Assembly: GCA_001600875.1 (NCBI GenBank)
Contig: BCLD01000016.1
Span: 41,277-105,276 of the forward strand
DNA: 64,000 nt
Reading direction: 5' to 3'
Source: Solicoccozyma terricola
Lineage: Eukaryota > Basidiomycota > Tremellomycetes > Filobasidiales > Piskurozymaceae
The stretch's first letter is position 1, and every line of letters begins with the position of its first letter. The notes under the pieces were generated by a model that was not told the origin of the DNA, searched no databases, and saw only the letters and a program-made list of their open reading frames with translations. A program made the translations under genes and the position numbers. Shown in pieces: positions 1 to 11,004 of this stretch.

Positions 1-4
1 ATTT

Positions 5-674
5 ATGAACCACCCTGCCGGTAAGTGTCTGGATGGAGCCGTTGAGTTGGTCTCCGTCTGTGCGATGTTGACTGACGTTCTTTCACCCTTGATATCATCC
101 AGGTCCCAAGTGAGTACATCAAGCGGATCTCGGATTATGCGCGCCAACGTCCCTACTCACTCTCCATCTTATGCCAGAACCATCTTCTTCTGGGCACCTA
201 TGGGTAAGTCGTACATTCCCTCAAACCCCGCATCTTGTCCCACTAGCTCATCAAATCTACCACCTCCCCGTCACTCAGCGAAATGGGCACTAGTTGCTGC
301 TGGCGTCAAAGACCTCGGCCGACCAGCCGATAAACTCTCAGTTTCTCAAAACGTTGCTTTGGCAGCTACCGGGTTCATTTGGGTGCGATACAGCTTCGTC
401 ATCATCCCAGTGAATTATAGTCTGGCCGCTGTGAGTGGACGAAATGATATTCAATTCCCGGGAACTGGCGACTGATGTGCGTTGGATATCAGGTCAACTT
501 CTTCGTCGGTTCCACTGGTTTGGGTCAACTGTACAGGATATGGGAGTGCGTGGCTGTATGAACCTCACATCGGTTAAAAACCCCCACTGATCTGCTGGTT
601 CTACTCTCAGTTACAGGCGCAAGAACCCGGTCCAGGTAGGGATTGAAGACAAGATCGCCGCCGCTACCGCTTAG
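5..674 (+). CDS. MPC2: Mitochondrial pyruvate carrier subunit (MPC2-like)
   Basis: Inner-mitochondrial-membrane pyruvate carrier subunit (MPC/UPF0041 family), which imports pyruvate for the TCA cycle as a heterodimer with another MPC subunit. Six exons join in frame: 5-20, 103-109 (a 7-nt micro-exon), 178-203, 279-430, 493-545 and 611-674. The product starts MNHPAGPKTIFFWAPMAKW and continues with the family signature GLxD-KLSxSQNxALxxTGxIWxRYSxVIxPxNY, then NFFVGSTGLGQLYRIW, ending in a basic tail. The hydrophobic stretches fit the three short helices of the family. All junctions use GT-AG and keep phase. The first ATG lies 5 bases from the window edge, so an upstream 5' exon cannot be excluded. 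The product is about 105 residues, normal for the family. MPC2 rather than MPC3 is a choice by homology only. Confidence 0.88.
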
Positions 675-984
675 ACTACCTCTTCTCCTCATTTTTTGAC
701 CTTCCTGCGTGGATCGGGAGCGTCATACTTGTATTCGATATATATTTTTTACATTTGGAGATCGAGTCAGACAAGGTTCTGCCAGATCTTTCGACAGAAG
801 CGCGCAGGGAAAGGGCACGGAAAGGGTAATCTGGTCATGTCCACTCCACGTCCTTGCTGTCAGGACAACTCCAATGCGGCGATGTATGTATAGGGGACAT
901 CCCGTACACGAGTCCTATCGTGTACACACTTGTGCTACCCGAACCGGGGGGGGGGGTCGCTCTTTTCTACGACGCCGCGTCGAT

Positions 985-2566
985 CTACACCCTCACCAAC
1001 ACTCCCATAAACACGATCTGCATCATTGCGATGATGAATAGGAATTGAACTCTCCTGCTTCGCTGAGCATGCGTGATAGTGTGAGAAACTGCGACATTGG
1101 CGGGCGATGCTGATGGATCGGGTAGGAGAACGTATTTGAGTGATCGTAGCTGCCAAAAAAAAAAAAAAAAAAAGAGGAAGGATGTCAGCTATGCCGCACG
1201 AGCTTCAAAACGGCCACCACCACTCACGAGGAAGAAGGCATTTGCGCAGAAGCAGTAGAAGAAAATGGACCACTGGAAGAGGGTGCCCAGTTTGAGGAAG
1301 GACGCCAGGATGGTGATGATGATGCTGTTGTGAATGAAAATTGTGTGGGGTTAGAACCGCAGTACGCCGGTTCATGTACAGTGTCCGACGCTCAACTCAC
1401 CCAACAAACTTGTACCCTCCATAACCTACCAACTCGACTCCACTCGCACCACTACCTCTCACATCCAGTAAATAACAACCCAGCTTGATTGTCAGAAACT
1501 CGATGAGTACGATTCCTATGGCTTTCGACAAGCTAAGTCCGAGGACTTCGGGGTGAAATCGGGATTGTAAACCCGATGCGAATGCAGCCAGGAGGGTATA
1601 GGTGACCAAAGCCATGGCTGGAGGATGGGGGTGTACCGGTCGGTGTCAGCATATCCAACTCATATCGCGTCTCTAACGTTGGACTAATCACTCACTCGGG
1701 ATGTAAAGATCCGGGGCATTCAAATCGTCTCTTGGAGGCATCCAACCTTCCTGTACGACTGCACTACCTTGGCCTCCATTCATGCTATTCCCATCGTGAC
1801 CGTCGTCCATGCCTCTCCGTCTTATTTTACGAGACCAAGGGTGATGGCGCCATGGGAAGAGAACGAGGCGGAGTTTTCCAAGAACGTATGAATTGGTGAC
1901 TGAAAACGAGGTTTTAACGAGTGGCAGTGGCAGGTAGCGAGTGAACTGGAAAGGGGGAGTTAAATCAATCGTTTTGATCAGCTTCCAGGCCCCTACCCGC
2001 GGAACAAGAATAGTTGATATCCGAAAACCCACGTTCTTTTCTACATACTCCTGACCTGCCATCATTGCACTTCTGCCAAACTGCATACCGATTTGAGCGG
2101 TCGCATCGTTCATTCCCCATTGCCCTCCTCCAGCGTCTTGGCCTCCAAGACCCATTCCCATCATGTTGTTGATAGGTACCTGCGGGAATGATGCTGGTCC
2201 GCCTCCGCTGTTTGGCTGATTTGATCCGAACGATCCCAAGTTTCCGTAGGAATTGTAGCCACCACCTTGCGCAGATGGACCACCTAGATTAGGCCCCCCC
2301 ATCCCGGCGTTATTCAAACCCAATCCGCCACCACCACCACCACCACCACCGGCATTAACAGGTGGTGATGAGAAACGCATGTAACCTTCTCCGGATTTCC
2401 TGCCTGCATCGAAGCTCGCCCGGGACTGCTCCATGGATAGACGCTGGGAGTAAGGCGATGAATGTGTGGATGGGGTTGCAGGAGGTTCCGGAGGTGGTAC
2501 TGCGGGATGGGAGGGACGGGGGTGAAAGAGAGGAGGAGGCGAGCGGGATGACTGTGGGATGGACAT
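985..2566 (-). CDS. YIF1: YIF1-family ER-Golgi membrane protein
   Basis: YIF1 acts with YIP1 and Ypt GTPases in COPII vesicle fusion and ER-Golgi transport. Five exons (2566-2033, 1945-1696, 1617-1401, 1324-1228, 1149-985) give about 420 residues. The N-terminal half is Pro/Gly/Asn-rich and cytosolic, with a glycine run. The conserved part follows: AGQEYVEKN joined across intron 1 to FTRYLPLP, then NSYVLGKLRLVLFPWRH and APDLYIP, then the helical segments MALVTYTLLAAF, FHPEVLGLSLSKA, IIITILASFLKLG, WSIFFYCFCANAFFLLRSLK and FLFIIAMMQIVFMGVL. The start is the ATG before SIPQSSRSPP; upstream codons in the same frame are low complexity. It is divergent from the capping-triphosphatase gene, with 165-225 bp between start codons. 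A poly-T run lies just before the last acceptor. Confidence 0.9.
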
Positions 2567-2731
2567 TGTGTGGTGGTGGGGGTGGGGGTGTGGTGATGGT
2601 GTGATGTGTGCGAGTGACGCTGGGATGGCATGTATGTGCTGCTGCCCCTCCCTCCCTCCCTCCCTCCCCCGGCTGAACACTGTCACGTGATACATTGACA
2701 CCCCGACCCACCCACTTCGTCGAGGGCGTCC

Positions 2732-4371
2732 ATGTCGGCGTCCAGCTCGGCACAAGTGTCCAGTCATCTCAGTCATCTCCACCTCTGCCCCATGTCAGCT
2801 CCTCCGTCGCCAGGCTACACTCCCAACTCCGACGTCGACGTCTCAGACGAGGACGCTCTTGGATGGAAAATCCACAAGCCAGCTCCTCGTTCCAGCGCAC
2901 GACCTACCCAGCAGAGCATATCCGCACCGGTCGCGCATGGCAATAATGGAGCCGCCTTGGCAGCAGCTGAGCCATCAAGGAAGAGACAGAGAGTGGCGGA
3001 GGGGGCCATAATACATGATGACGCCAGCACGTCCACTTCAGCGCCTGCACCAGAGACAATGGGATCGCTGGCATCGCAACAACCACCACCACCGCATATG
3101 AAGCCACACCACCCTTTACCGGGTCTGAGAATGAAATCATTCTTCGGTATACAGCCAGTTGACGAGATCTCAGATGTCATTGGAAGATGGTTGTTGCAAG
3201 TCTGCTATGGGTTGAGTAATGTTGAGGTAGGTGGTATCTGGGTGTCAGGAATTCCTTACTGCCGACTGATGTGTTGTGTGGACTAATTGTTCAGATCGAA
3301 TTCAAACTGGGCACGTTGATAGACAAGAACACGGGTCAACGTCTGCACATCAGAGGCGTTGGTAGTGAAGTCGGTGAGTATTTTTCTTTTTTGTATTTTC
3401 GAAATGGCCAAGGTATACATTCCAGCTCAACATCAATTCGTCGGCGTCCCGAACAAACAAGTCGTCAGAGACCTCGACTTTGCCTTTCGCAGCGAAATGA
3501 CCATGGTGAGTAACCAACCTCGTATTAACCTTGCTACGCCTCGGACTAATCCCCCCCCCCCCCTTCCGCGTCTATAGCGACAACACAAAAGTCTGAATGC
3601 CTTGCTCAATCGAGAAACCGACAATTGTTCCGGTCGGGTACCCCATCCTGTCCTTCCGCCACATCATTACTACCCTATCACGTACCAACACATCTATCAC
3701 ACTGACACGTCGTACCCTTCCCGAACAAGACCTAGAGGCAGAGCTCGCGTGACGAGAGACACGGACCCTAGGAAACAAAGTAGTGAAATCATCGCCGTTG
3801 TTGAAAAGGAGACGATTGACAGTCTTCATGTTTTCAGTCCGAATGAAGAGTTCGATTGGAGGGTCAGCGTGAATGTGGAAACACCGAGCGAGTTTCCAAA
3901 AGTCGAGGAGCGCGAGGCATTGTCGATCATTTTGGAACTGACTCTGCTGCTTCCCCCCCCCCCCCCCCTCTTCCATCTTCATTCCCAACAGCGGACATGC
4001 CAGATACGTCAGGTGGACCAGAAATGACGAGAGAAAAGGACCGCCTGCAGTATAAACACCAATTCTTCCAAATCGATCTTACGCAGGTAAAGGCTACAAA
4101 GGTTTGTCTTACTCTCAATTATCCCCGTCTTGTTCGCTCGACGACCCACACTGATGCCGTCTGTCTGCCCCCCCCACCCCGCCCTCAGCGAGGCCAAAGA
4201 ACGGCGTCAACCATCCACGAACTCGAACTGGAGATCTCAAATGCGCCTGAATTCCTGACCCAGGGCCACTTGTGGACGCAGGGACAGCCGAATGCATGGG
4301 AGGATTCATTAGAGTGTGTTGTGAATACTCTGCGGACGCTGAACCGGAATGCAGGGCCGCGAGACGGTTGA
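2732..4371 (+). CDS. CET1: mRNA-capping enzyme beta subunit, RNA 5'-triphosphatase (Cet1 family)
   Basis: Removes the gamma phosphate of nascent pre-mRNA, the first step of cap formation (tunnel-fold, metal-dependent fungal RNA triphosphatase). The N-terminus (about 140 residues) is Ser/Pro/Ala-rich and disordered. The catalytic part follows: EIEFKLGTL (first glutamate pair), then QFVGVPNKQVVRDLDFAF, RARVTRDTD, EKETIDSLHVFSP, DWRVSVNVET, KDRLQYKHQFFQIDLTQV and HELELEIS (last glutamate pair). Exons: 2732-3226, 3295-3373, 3426-3505, 3578 to about 3950, about 3970-4101 and 4189-4371. Between EFPKVEE and MTREKDRLQY the frame changes at a run of 16 C (3953-3968) with no usable donor, so a homopolymer length error is likely. 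ATG 2792 (MSAPPSPGY) is an equally good start. The family assignment is firm; the exact model at the C run is not. Confidence 0.85.
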
Positions 4372-4602
4372 GGATGTTGTAATAATAGTAGTCGTTAGAG
4401 TGAGACCTGCACGTGACTGTCTCGGCTGCTCCTATCCCTCAGCAACAACAAACAAACAACTTGAACTTGAACTCGAGCGAAGGGTGGTGCCAACTCGCTA
4501 CCTCACCACATCACCACATCACCATATCACACACGTCACGCTCGACGCACCACCCACCACCCCAACAAACTTCACTTCATCTCGCTACCTTCGCTCCACA
4601 AC

Positions 4603-5362
4603 ATGGCCGCTGCCGCTTCAGGTCTCGATCAAGCTGCGCTCGATGCTGTCAGCCGCATTGTCTCCGAGGCGATTGCTCCACTACGACTTGATACCAATAC
4701 CATCAAGGACGACATCGTCACAATAAAGAATGATATCACCGGCGTCAGGGCCAGGTTCGACAACGTTGACGGTCGTCTCGACAACATTGACGGTCGTCTC
4801 GACAACATTGACGGTCGTCTTGGCGGTATGGACAACAGGCTGAACGTTATCGATGCCTCGCTGGTCCAAGTGCGCGAAAATGGGGAGGCTCTCCGCCACA
4901 TTGTCCTTGACCAGGGTAACCGTCTGGTTCCATTCCAAAATGCTATTCAGAATGCTGTGAACCGTGTCAATGCAGTTGAAGTGGCAAGAGGGGTCTACGA
5001 AACCCAACTAAGTGGCAGAGTCGAGAATCTCCGACAAGAGGTAGACGCTACTTCCATCCGCAGCACCGTCTTGTGAGTCTGAAGCCGACCTCTCTAACCT
5101 TCCTCGCTCACCATCACGTCACAGGATCCGCATGCAAGCTGCCCGATCCTGCAACGTCGTTGGCATTCAACCTGCCATACCGTTCACGAGGATCGACTCC
5201 AACGAGGCGATTGACAATTTTCCTCGCGACGTCCGAGCGATAGATGCCATGAATACACATCAAATCTTAGATCTCGCTGGTTCTATTGGTCTTCAACTCC
5301 CACCTCATTCTACAGTCTTTGACAAACGCCGTGCTCTTCAAAACTTCATTGGTTACTCGTGA
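4603..5362 (+). CDS. Hypothetical heptad-repeat coiled-coil protein
   Basis: Not recognised as a named family. Two exons (4603-5072, 5125-5362) give about 235 residues. An Ala-rich start is followed by a long amphipathic helix. Residues near 50-85 form consecutive 7-residue units (DNVDGRL, DNIDGRL, DNIDGRL, GGMDNRL, NVIDASL), a textbook coiled coil, also visible as a 21-bp DNA repeat at about 4759-4822. The second exon encodes a smaller non-repetitive C-terminal region (IRMQAARSCNVVGIQPAIP). There is no signal peptide or membrane segment. The 5' region (4495-4600) is CA-rich (ACCACATC units), typical of a fungal 5'UTR. The coiled coil points to self-association or scaffolding, but no specific role can be read from the sequence. 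Confidence 0.65.
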
Positions 5363-5876
5363 TACCAGCATACTCAACGACTTGCGGAAATGAGTGAGTG
5401 GTATGGACGATCTCCCACAGGGTCGGCTACCAAAGCTAAACACACTTCGAATGGTGTACCTTCCCCCTCCCCACTTCCCCTCAGCAGAACGTCCGAAATT
5501 CCAATCCGTCATCTCCACTTTGTCTTCCGGGCTTCTCGATTCTTGTAACTTCCAACCCTAGACTTTGGCGACCGTATCCGCGAACACTCTCCTGACACCC
5601 TCATCTATTGGGTTTCCTTCCCTTCCCTTCCCTTCCCTTCCCTTCGAACGCCCGCCGAAAGATCTCTTTCAGTTGTAGACCAAATGTCATGAATCGACAC
5701 CAAACATGTTTCCCATTATTAGTAGATGTATAGTCCATGTGAATTACTGAACCAACAAACTCGACAACTCCCTGACTTTCTATCCCACTGACACCCTTCC
5801 CCTTTCGACGTCGCTCACACACAAAACGAAGGTCATGAATATCATCAAGTGGTACATTTCAATTGCCGGCTCCCGT
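5363..5876. other. Convergent 3' intergenic region
   Basis: Lies between the stop of the coiled-coil gene (+) and the stop of the proteasome gene (-). It holds a CCCTT pentamer tandem repeat at about 5613-5645 and otherwise no gene signal; it is presumably the two 3'UTRs. Confidence 0.6.
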
Positions 5877-7200
5877 CTACTGCTTCTGTCCGCCATAGCC
5901 ACGCAGACCCTCCGCAAATTTCCAGTAGGTCTCGGCGCTGCGAGAGGCAGATACCTCTACTCCGTTCGCAGTGACAGTAGCGATTTGATACTGTAGCAGA
6001 GAGAACGACTTTAGCGGCCTAGCGCCACGAAAGCACTGAACATCAAGCTCCTCCCACTCACTTTGTTCAAACTCCTTGCATCACGATAAAACAGAACCTT
6101 CATACACTCATCCATGATCTTCTCCGCTTCCTCTCTCGACATTAATTCCCCTTCCATCTCACCCTTCAACCCCTTCTCCTGGCGTGCCTCGTACGCTTCC
6201 CTGAGTAGAGGTTGCGCGAACGACGCTCCGAATCCAGTAGCGAGCGTTGGAGAAGAGTAGGTCGTGCCAAGGAGATCTACGTAGCCGAGGAAGCTGTGAA
6301 TGGAACAGGCAGCTCGTGTCAGCTATCCATCCGGGAATGACTGTTTTGATCCAACACCCACCTCTCTCCATCCTTGTGCCCACCTAGCAGAATCGCATTC
6401 CAGAGCGGGTTCATCTTCGTTCTCTTTGCGTACATGACGTTGGAAAGGTATTCGTAGATTTGTTTCGGAGCGAGGGAAGGATGGGAGTCGGTGGAGCTGC
6501 GAACCTGTTCTTTAATCCTGTGAGGGGAAGTTTCGAATAATCCGCCAAAGGTCAAGGCTGCGAATTTGTGGCAGGGATAGCAGACCATCACCCACATCAA
6601 AGCCTCGAGCATCTTCTTCAATGCCTGAAAATCACTCATGTCACCCGCCACACCCAACAGACACGTCTCGGACAATGGATATAGACGTTCGATATCTCGG
6701 AATCGAGCCAATGAACCGTACGATGCTGGGGTAACAGCGATGTGAGTCAACGCATCACGCGACATTGCCCCATTGCGACTCACCAAGATTATCAGCAGCA
6801 AGCATCACACCGTCTTTGTAGACGAGTCCAAGGACGGATGTACCGGTGACGAGGGGTTGTCTAATGCGGATGGATATACCAACTGTCAATATTATATTAA
6901 AGACTGCGATGCGTCAAGCCATCGACTTACTGAGTGTGCTCGTTGGCTCCTGCCACTGCTGACGAGTGTCCATAAAATCCACCATCCTGAGCGCCGTACC
7001 CTGTCGTCTTGGCTCCTACGGGTGCGGTGTTGTACTGATCGAACTGTTGGTGAGGTGTGAGGGTTTGACCCCAGGCAGCTGGATGCTAGCGCGTCGCAGA
7101 ATGGTGGTAGGGACGGGAAGAGTGGTGGTTCGGGAGACGGTGTGAGAGACTGGCTCTGTAGGTGGGTATAGAACACCCCCTCGTCACTTACATGATTCAT
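5877..7200 (-). CDS. PRE4: 20S proteasome subunit beta7 (Pre4 / PSMB4 type)
   Basis: Structural (non-catalytic) beta-ring subunit of the 20S proteasome. Six exons (7200-7192, 7085-6931, 6860-6784, 6725-6362, 6293-6062, 5990-5877) sum to 951 nt, 316 residues. Exon 1 is only ATG-AAT-CAT. The Gln/Gly-rich propeptide ends HTQQPLVTGTSVLGL, the family position of the mature N-terminus. Then come KDGVMLAADNLASYGSLAR, RDIERLYPLSETCLLGVAG, YLSNVMYAKRTKMNPLWNA, LGGHKDGE and FLGYVDLLGT, with an acidic GEMEGELMSREEAEKIMDE segment and a C-terminal tail reaching a neighbouring subunit. Every junction keeps phase. The region 120-280 bp upstream of the start carries four AATGACGTGG motifs (listed separately). 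Confidence 0.93.
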
Positions 7201-7334
7201 GGTATGGCAGAGAGACTGGTGTGTAGAGTCGTTGCTGCTGATGCCACCTGCGTGATGGTGCTCGCTCGCTACCTCGACGAGTAACAAGTCGTCAGCGTCC
7301 TAGCTTATCAAACGCCCCTCCTGCGTGCCAAGTA

Positions 7335-7449
7335 ATGACGTGGTGTGACTATCACTCCAAAACAATGACGTGGCAATGACCTCTCTGCGCCACCCATCAA
7401 TGACGTGGCATATTCCCCTTCTCGCCCCGCCCGGTTCAATGACGTGGCG
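7335..7449. promoter_or_regulatory. Cluster of four AATGACGTGG motifs
   Basis: AATGACGTGG occurs near 7335, 7363, 7400 and 7438, all in the same orientation (CCACGTCATT on the strand of the proteasome gene), three of them extended to AATGACGTGGC. TGACGT is the ATF/CREB-type bZIP core. The cluster lies about 135-250 bp upstream of the proteasome subunit start, so promoter function is the simplest reading. It ends against an assembly gap, and more copies may be lost in it. Confidence 0.55.
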
Positions 7450-7476
7450 GGTTGATTTTTTGTTACCCAGACCCCC

Positions 7477-7531
7477 NNNNNNNNNNNNNNNNNNNNNNNN
7501 NNNNNNNNNNNNNNNNNNNNNNNNNNNNNNN

Positions 7532-7566
<35 letters not shown>
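7477..7566. repeat. Assembly gap followed by a poly-C run
   Basis: N at 7477-7531, then T and 34 consecutive C (7533-7566), with CCCCC also to the left of the gap. A G/C homopolymer defeated sequencing or assembly here. Confidence 0.9.
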
Positions 7567-7567
<1 letters not shown>

Positions 7568-8221
7568 AACTTTTTTTCTCTCGTTCGAAATTCACCATCC
7601 TCCTCGACTTTTACTACACCACGCAAAGAATCGCTCATCGCAGCACACGTAGCACAGGAGCAGAGTTCGCTCTCTCCACCATCTTGCTGTGGGTTGAAAG
7701 TCCCCGGAGCTTCCTGCGCTAGTGAACCGAGCGGTTTCTCACCCATCGTCCTGCACGAATTCCCGGGTTTCTCGCTCCACGCTAAATTTTCGGGCGAAGA
7801 CGTCTCACCACCGTGCTGGGAGAACGAGCCTCGGTGTGATTTTTGCGAATCCGGTGTTGGCTAGGCGGGGATGTTTCTGATACTACTCAGCGAGTCTGTC
7901 CAACGTCGTAACGACGCCGACCGAAAGGTTGGGAAGGATACTCGAGTCCCCGTCTTGTCCGAGGCGTGGGTTTGAAACGCACTCGATCTCGTTGGAATCC
8001 TGGATCTTAAGTGCTATCTGTCCTTCCTCACTCGGTGGGGGAAACCCAACGCAGGCGATCTGTGAAGGACAGAACGAGATCACCCATCGAGAAGCGTTTC
8101 TACAGTTCATAGTAGACAGTCATGCGATTGCCTTCGAGTTTTCATCGCTCGCTGGTAACACGACGGGGCTTACTCTTGCGTGGTGACCTTTGGAAGGAAC
8201 CCAGATCGTCTTTTCAGACAT
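7567..8221 (-). CDS. Unresolved hypothetical protein, 3' end in gap
   Basis: A candidate minus-strand gene with no recognised family. It begins at an ATG (8221-8219) reading MSEKTIWVPSKGHHAR. A GTAAGC donor and a CTGTAG acceptor then join KRFSMGDLVLSFTDRLRW. A second short intron leads to a Ser/Thr-rich frame (IPTRSSAFQTHASDK) that stays open to the poly-G/gap, except for one TAG near 7862. That frame later reads SSPENLAWSEKPGNSCRTMG and GGESELCSCATCAAMSDS. The TAG may sit in an unrecognised intron, be an error, or mark a pseudogene. No membrane segment is visible. The frame openness and a plausible first exon are the only support; it could instead be untranslated sequence. Confidence 0.3.
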
Positions 8222-8869
8222 ATCGCTTCCTCTTTTTTTTTTTCACACTCTCTCGGTGGGATTTCACGGCGTTGAGGTGATTCGAAATTATCGTTTTGCG
8301 CTTCGTCGTGTCTTGTCGGGAGAAGTGAGCGGGCGTGGAGTCTCTCCTCTTTCCATATTCCTCTGTTTTCTTTTCTTTTTTCTTCACACCTCCCTTCCCT
8401 CCCCTCACCTCCCCATCCCTCACACACACAAACACACAACTCTCCTCTTCCCCAATGATGCTATTCTTTATTGAATTTCTTCAGCGCCTATACCTTTCCT
8501 CTACGGAGGATCGTGGAAAAGAGCGATACCCTTGACAAAACCCTGAGGGGAAATAGAAGAGTATAGTGTGTTTGCGTCTGCGTAGGATATGTTCGAGAGA
8601 GCGAGGGTGACGGTGGTAGATGTAGTTGCATATAAATACCAAATGATAAAATGAAATTTTCTCTCGATGGACTTTGATATTGCATATGTATATGACCACT
8701 ACCCGCCATCATCAGCCGCGAGATATGTACGTCGTGCATGGCATATGAGCATGGCAAGTAGACCCTCTATCATACAAGTCTGTAGCGACGCCATCAAGTA
8801 CAATACCGTGACAAGGGGAGGATCAGAATGAGAGTGGCAAGGTGTAAGTAACTACAACAGAGTTTCGAA
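8222..8869. other. Intergenic / 3'UTR region
   Basis: Between the stop of NSL1 (-) and the candidate hypothetical gene. It is pyrimidine-rich, with a T run at 8231-8243 and CACACA near 8420-8440. No coding signal was found on either strand. Confidence 0.5.
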
Positions 8870-9775
8870 CTACGTCGTGAGCTGCGCGACGTGCTCTTTG
8901 ACCGCTCGAGCTCGGTCTGCTCGTTGGAGTTGCGCAGAAGTGACCTGGAAAAGTGCATATAGAGTCAGCTACCTATTCCATCGCTTGCTACGATGCCCCT
9001 ACATGCTGCTCACCTTGGCTAGCGTGTCCAGGTTCTGTAAAGTCGCAGTGAACGTCGCCCTGACCTCTTCCCGACGAGGTGCGGGTTCTGCGATGATGGT
9101 GAACCATGCCATATATAAGTAACCATCGACTCTCACCCTGTCGACTCTCGACACTCACCATCCACATCCATCTCCTCGGCCACCTGCTTCCCTGCTACGG
9201 GCATCGTAGGCGGGTCCCACTCTAATTGCGCCTTCATCCCTTGAATTTGGCTCTCCAGCTGGACGATATTGCTCGGCACCTTGCGTCTCAGATCTGACAG
9301 GTTCATCTGGTATTCGACTACTTGACGTTGGACGCCAAACATCCGCGAGTCGAGAGCTTCGTCGAATGGTTCGGTTGCTGAGGAAGGAAAAATGGGTTAG
9401 CCGTGTACGGATCCCGGACGGTACGAGTTTGCATAAGCTTACTTGATAAATAGTCCTCGTAGTTGTGACCATTGACGCAAAGATTGGGAATTGCCGATTG
9501 GAAGATATGGCCGATTTTCTGGATGCAGAGTGCGCGGATGTCAAATCGACGTTCGTCTCACTCGACCACGTCAGGCATCGATCAATGACACGCACATCCA
9601 GCATCCTTGCTTCCACCTCCTTCCTGAGTTTCCCGTCTACATCCTCCTCCGATGCCATCCGTCTGTCCACGAGGACTTTGATGGTCTTTTCGAAATTACT
9701 CTTGACTCTTTCCCAGTCTTCTTCTCGTTCAATCGCGATACGTTGAGGTTGTTCTGCTGCGGCTGGCGGTGGCAT
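8870..9775 (-). CDS. NSL1: Kinetochore MIND/Mis12-complex subunit Mis14/Nsl1
   Basis: Small subunit of the Mis12/MIND complex, which links centromeric chromatin to the Ndc80 complex. Five exons (9775-9596, 9518-9443, 9377-9159, 9087-9014, 8944-8870) total 624 nt, 207 residues. The order fits Mis14: an acidic/basic N-terminal helix (EDWERVKSNFEKTIKVLVDR), then LRKEVEARMLDKIGHIFQSA, the family-like PNLCVNGHNYEDYLSTTEPF and DEALDSRMFGVQRQVVEYQM, and a C-terminal helical region (NLSDLRRKVPSNIVQLESQI, VKEHVAQLTT). Without intron 1 the frame degenerates into Ser/Arg-rich sequence; with it, every later exon keeps phase. The gene is divergent from the HDAC gene. The assignment is by overall pattern, as the family is poorly conserved. 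Confidence 0.72.
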
Positions 9776-9945
9776 TGTAAGTGATGGTGGTGGTGGTGGG
9801 TGGGGGGGAAGAGGTGTCGCGAAGGGAGGGAGGTGTTGTATCTGATGCGTCTGGATCCAGCTGTGGTCTGCCTGGGTGTCGATGTATGATGAGCGAGCTT
9901 GTTGTTGACAATGTCGAGGTGCGCGATGTCCGTGTCATATCGATC

Positions 9946-10944
9946 GATGTCCGCTTTCAACAGCAATCAAGCAGGTCCCGTCGTGCACACGATTTCAAAC
10001 CACCACTCCAGCACCGCCCGCATGGTCCAACTCGGCACCAGCTTCGACGCTCCGTCCGACACCTTCTCCGACAGTCCATTCTTCTTTGACAGGCACTTGA
10101 TCGGTATTCCTCAGCAGGAAGGGGCGATCGTTCAGGTGAGAGAGGCGACGGTCGGGTCTTGCTCACGTTTATAAAAGATCATCAGCTGATACCGGGTCAC
10201 AGCCGCATAGCAACGCCCGTGTCTCCTACTTTCATCCAAAAGATGTCGGATCTTACCACTATGGTGTGAGTGTGGACGTTATTGCGTGAGGTCAATCTGC
10301 TGCTTCCACTAAACACCGCACTCATCATCCACCCAGGTCGGCCACCCGATGGTGCCACACCGGCTCACTCTCACCAATGATCTCGTTCTCGGCTACGGAT
10401 TGCACGAGCGTATGAAAGTGTACTCACCACGCAAGGCGACTAGGGAGGAGCTTGAGCGGTTTCATGCTACCGACTACATCGAGTTCTTATCAAGGTGAGA
10501 GTTGACATGGGGGGACTTGAAGCGGGGTGTCTGCTTTCAGCTGATGTCCGCCAACCAATTCCCTTCCGGCACAGAGTCACGCCCGTGTCCCTGACCAAGA
10601 TGCTCGAGCAAAACCTCGCTTCACAAAATCCCTCCCTCGTTACACCCATTCAACCACCTCACAAGACCTTTAATATGGGTGAAGACTGTCCCGCTTTCAC
10701 CGGACTCTTCTCCTTTTGTCAACAATACGCTGGATCCAGTCTCGCTGCTTCGCGGAAACTCGGTGATGGATTGACGGATATCGCGATCAATTGGAGTGGA
10801 GGATTACATCACGCGAAAAAGGCAGAGGCAAGTGGGTTTTGCTACATGAACGATATCGTTTTGGCGATATTAGAATTGCTCAGGTGAGATATGTACATGC
10901 TTGGCTTTTGGCAGAGAATGAAGGAAGTTGACCGCGGTCAACCC

Positions 10945-11004
<60 letters not shown>

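Noticed and set aside
7370..7864. Plus-strand frame with a proline run across the N gap
   Set aside because: The prolines are the poly-C tract and the frame crosses N; no start or homology.
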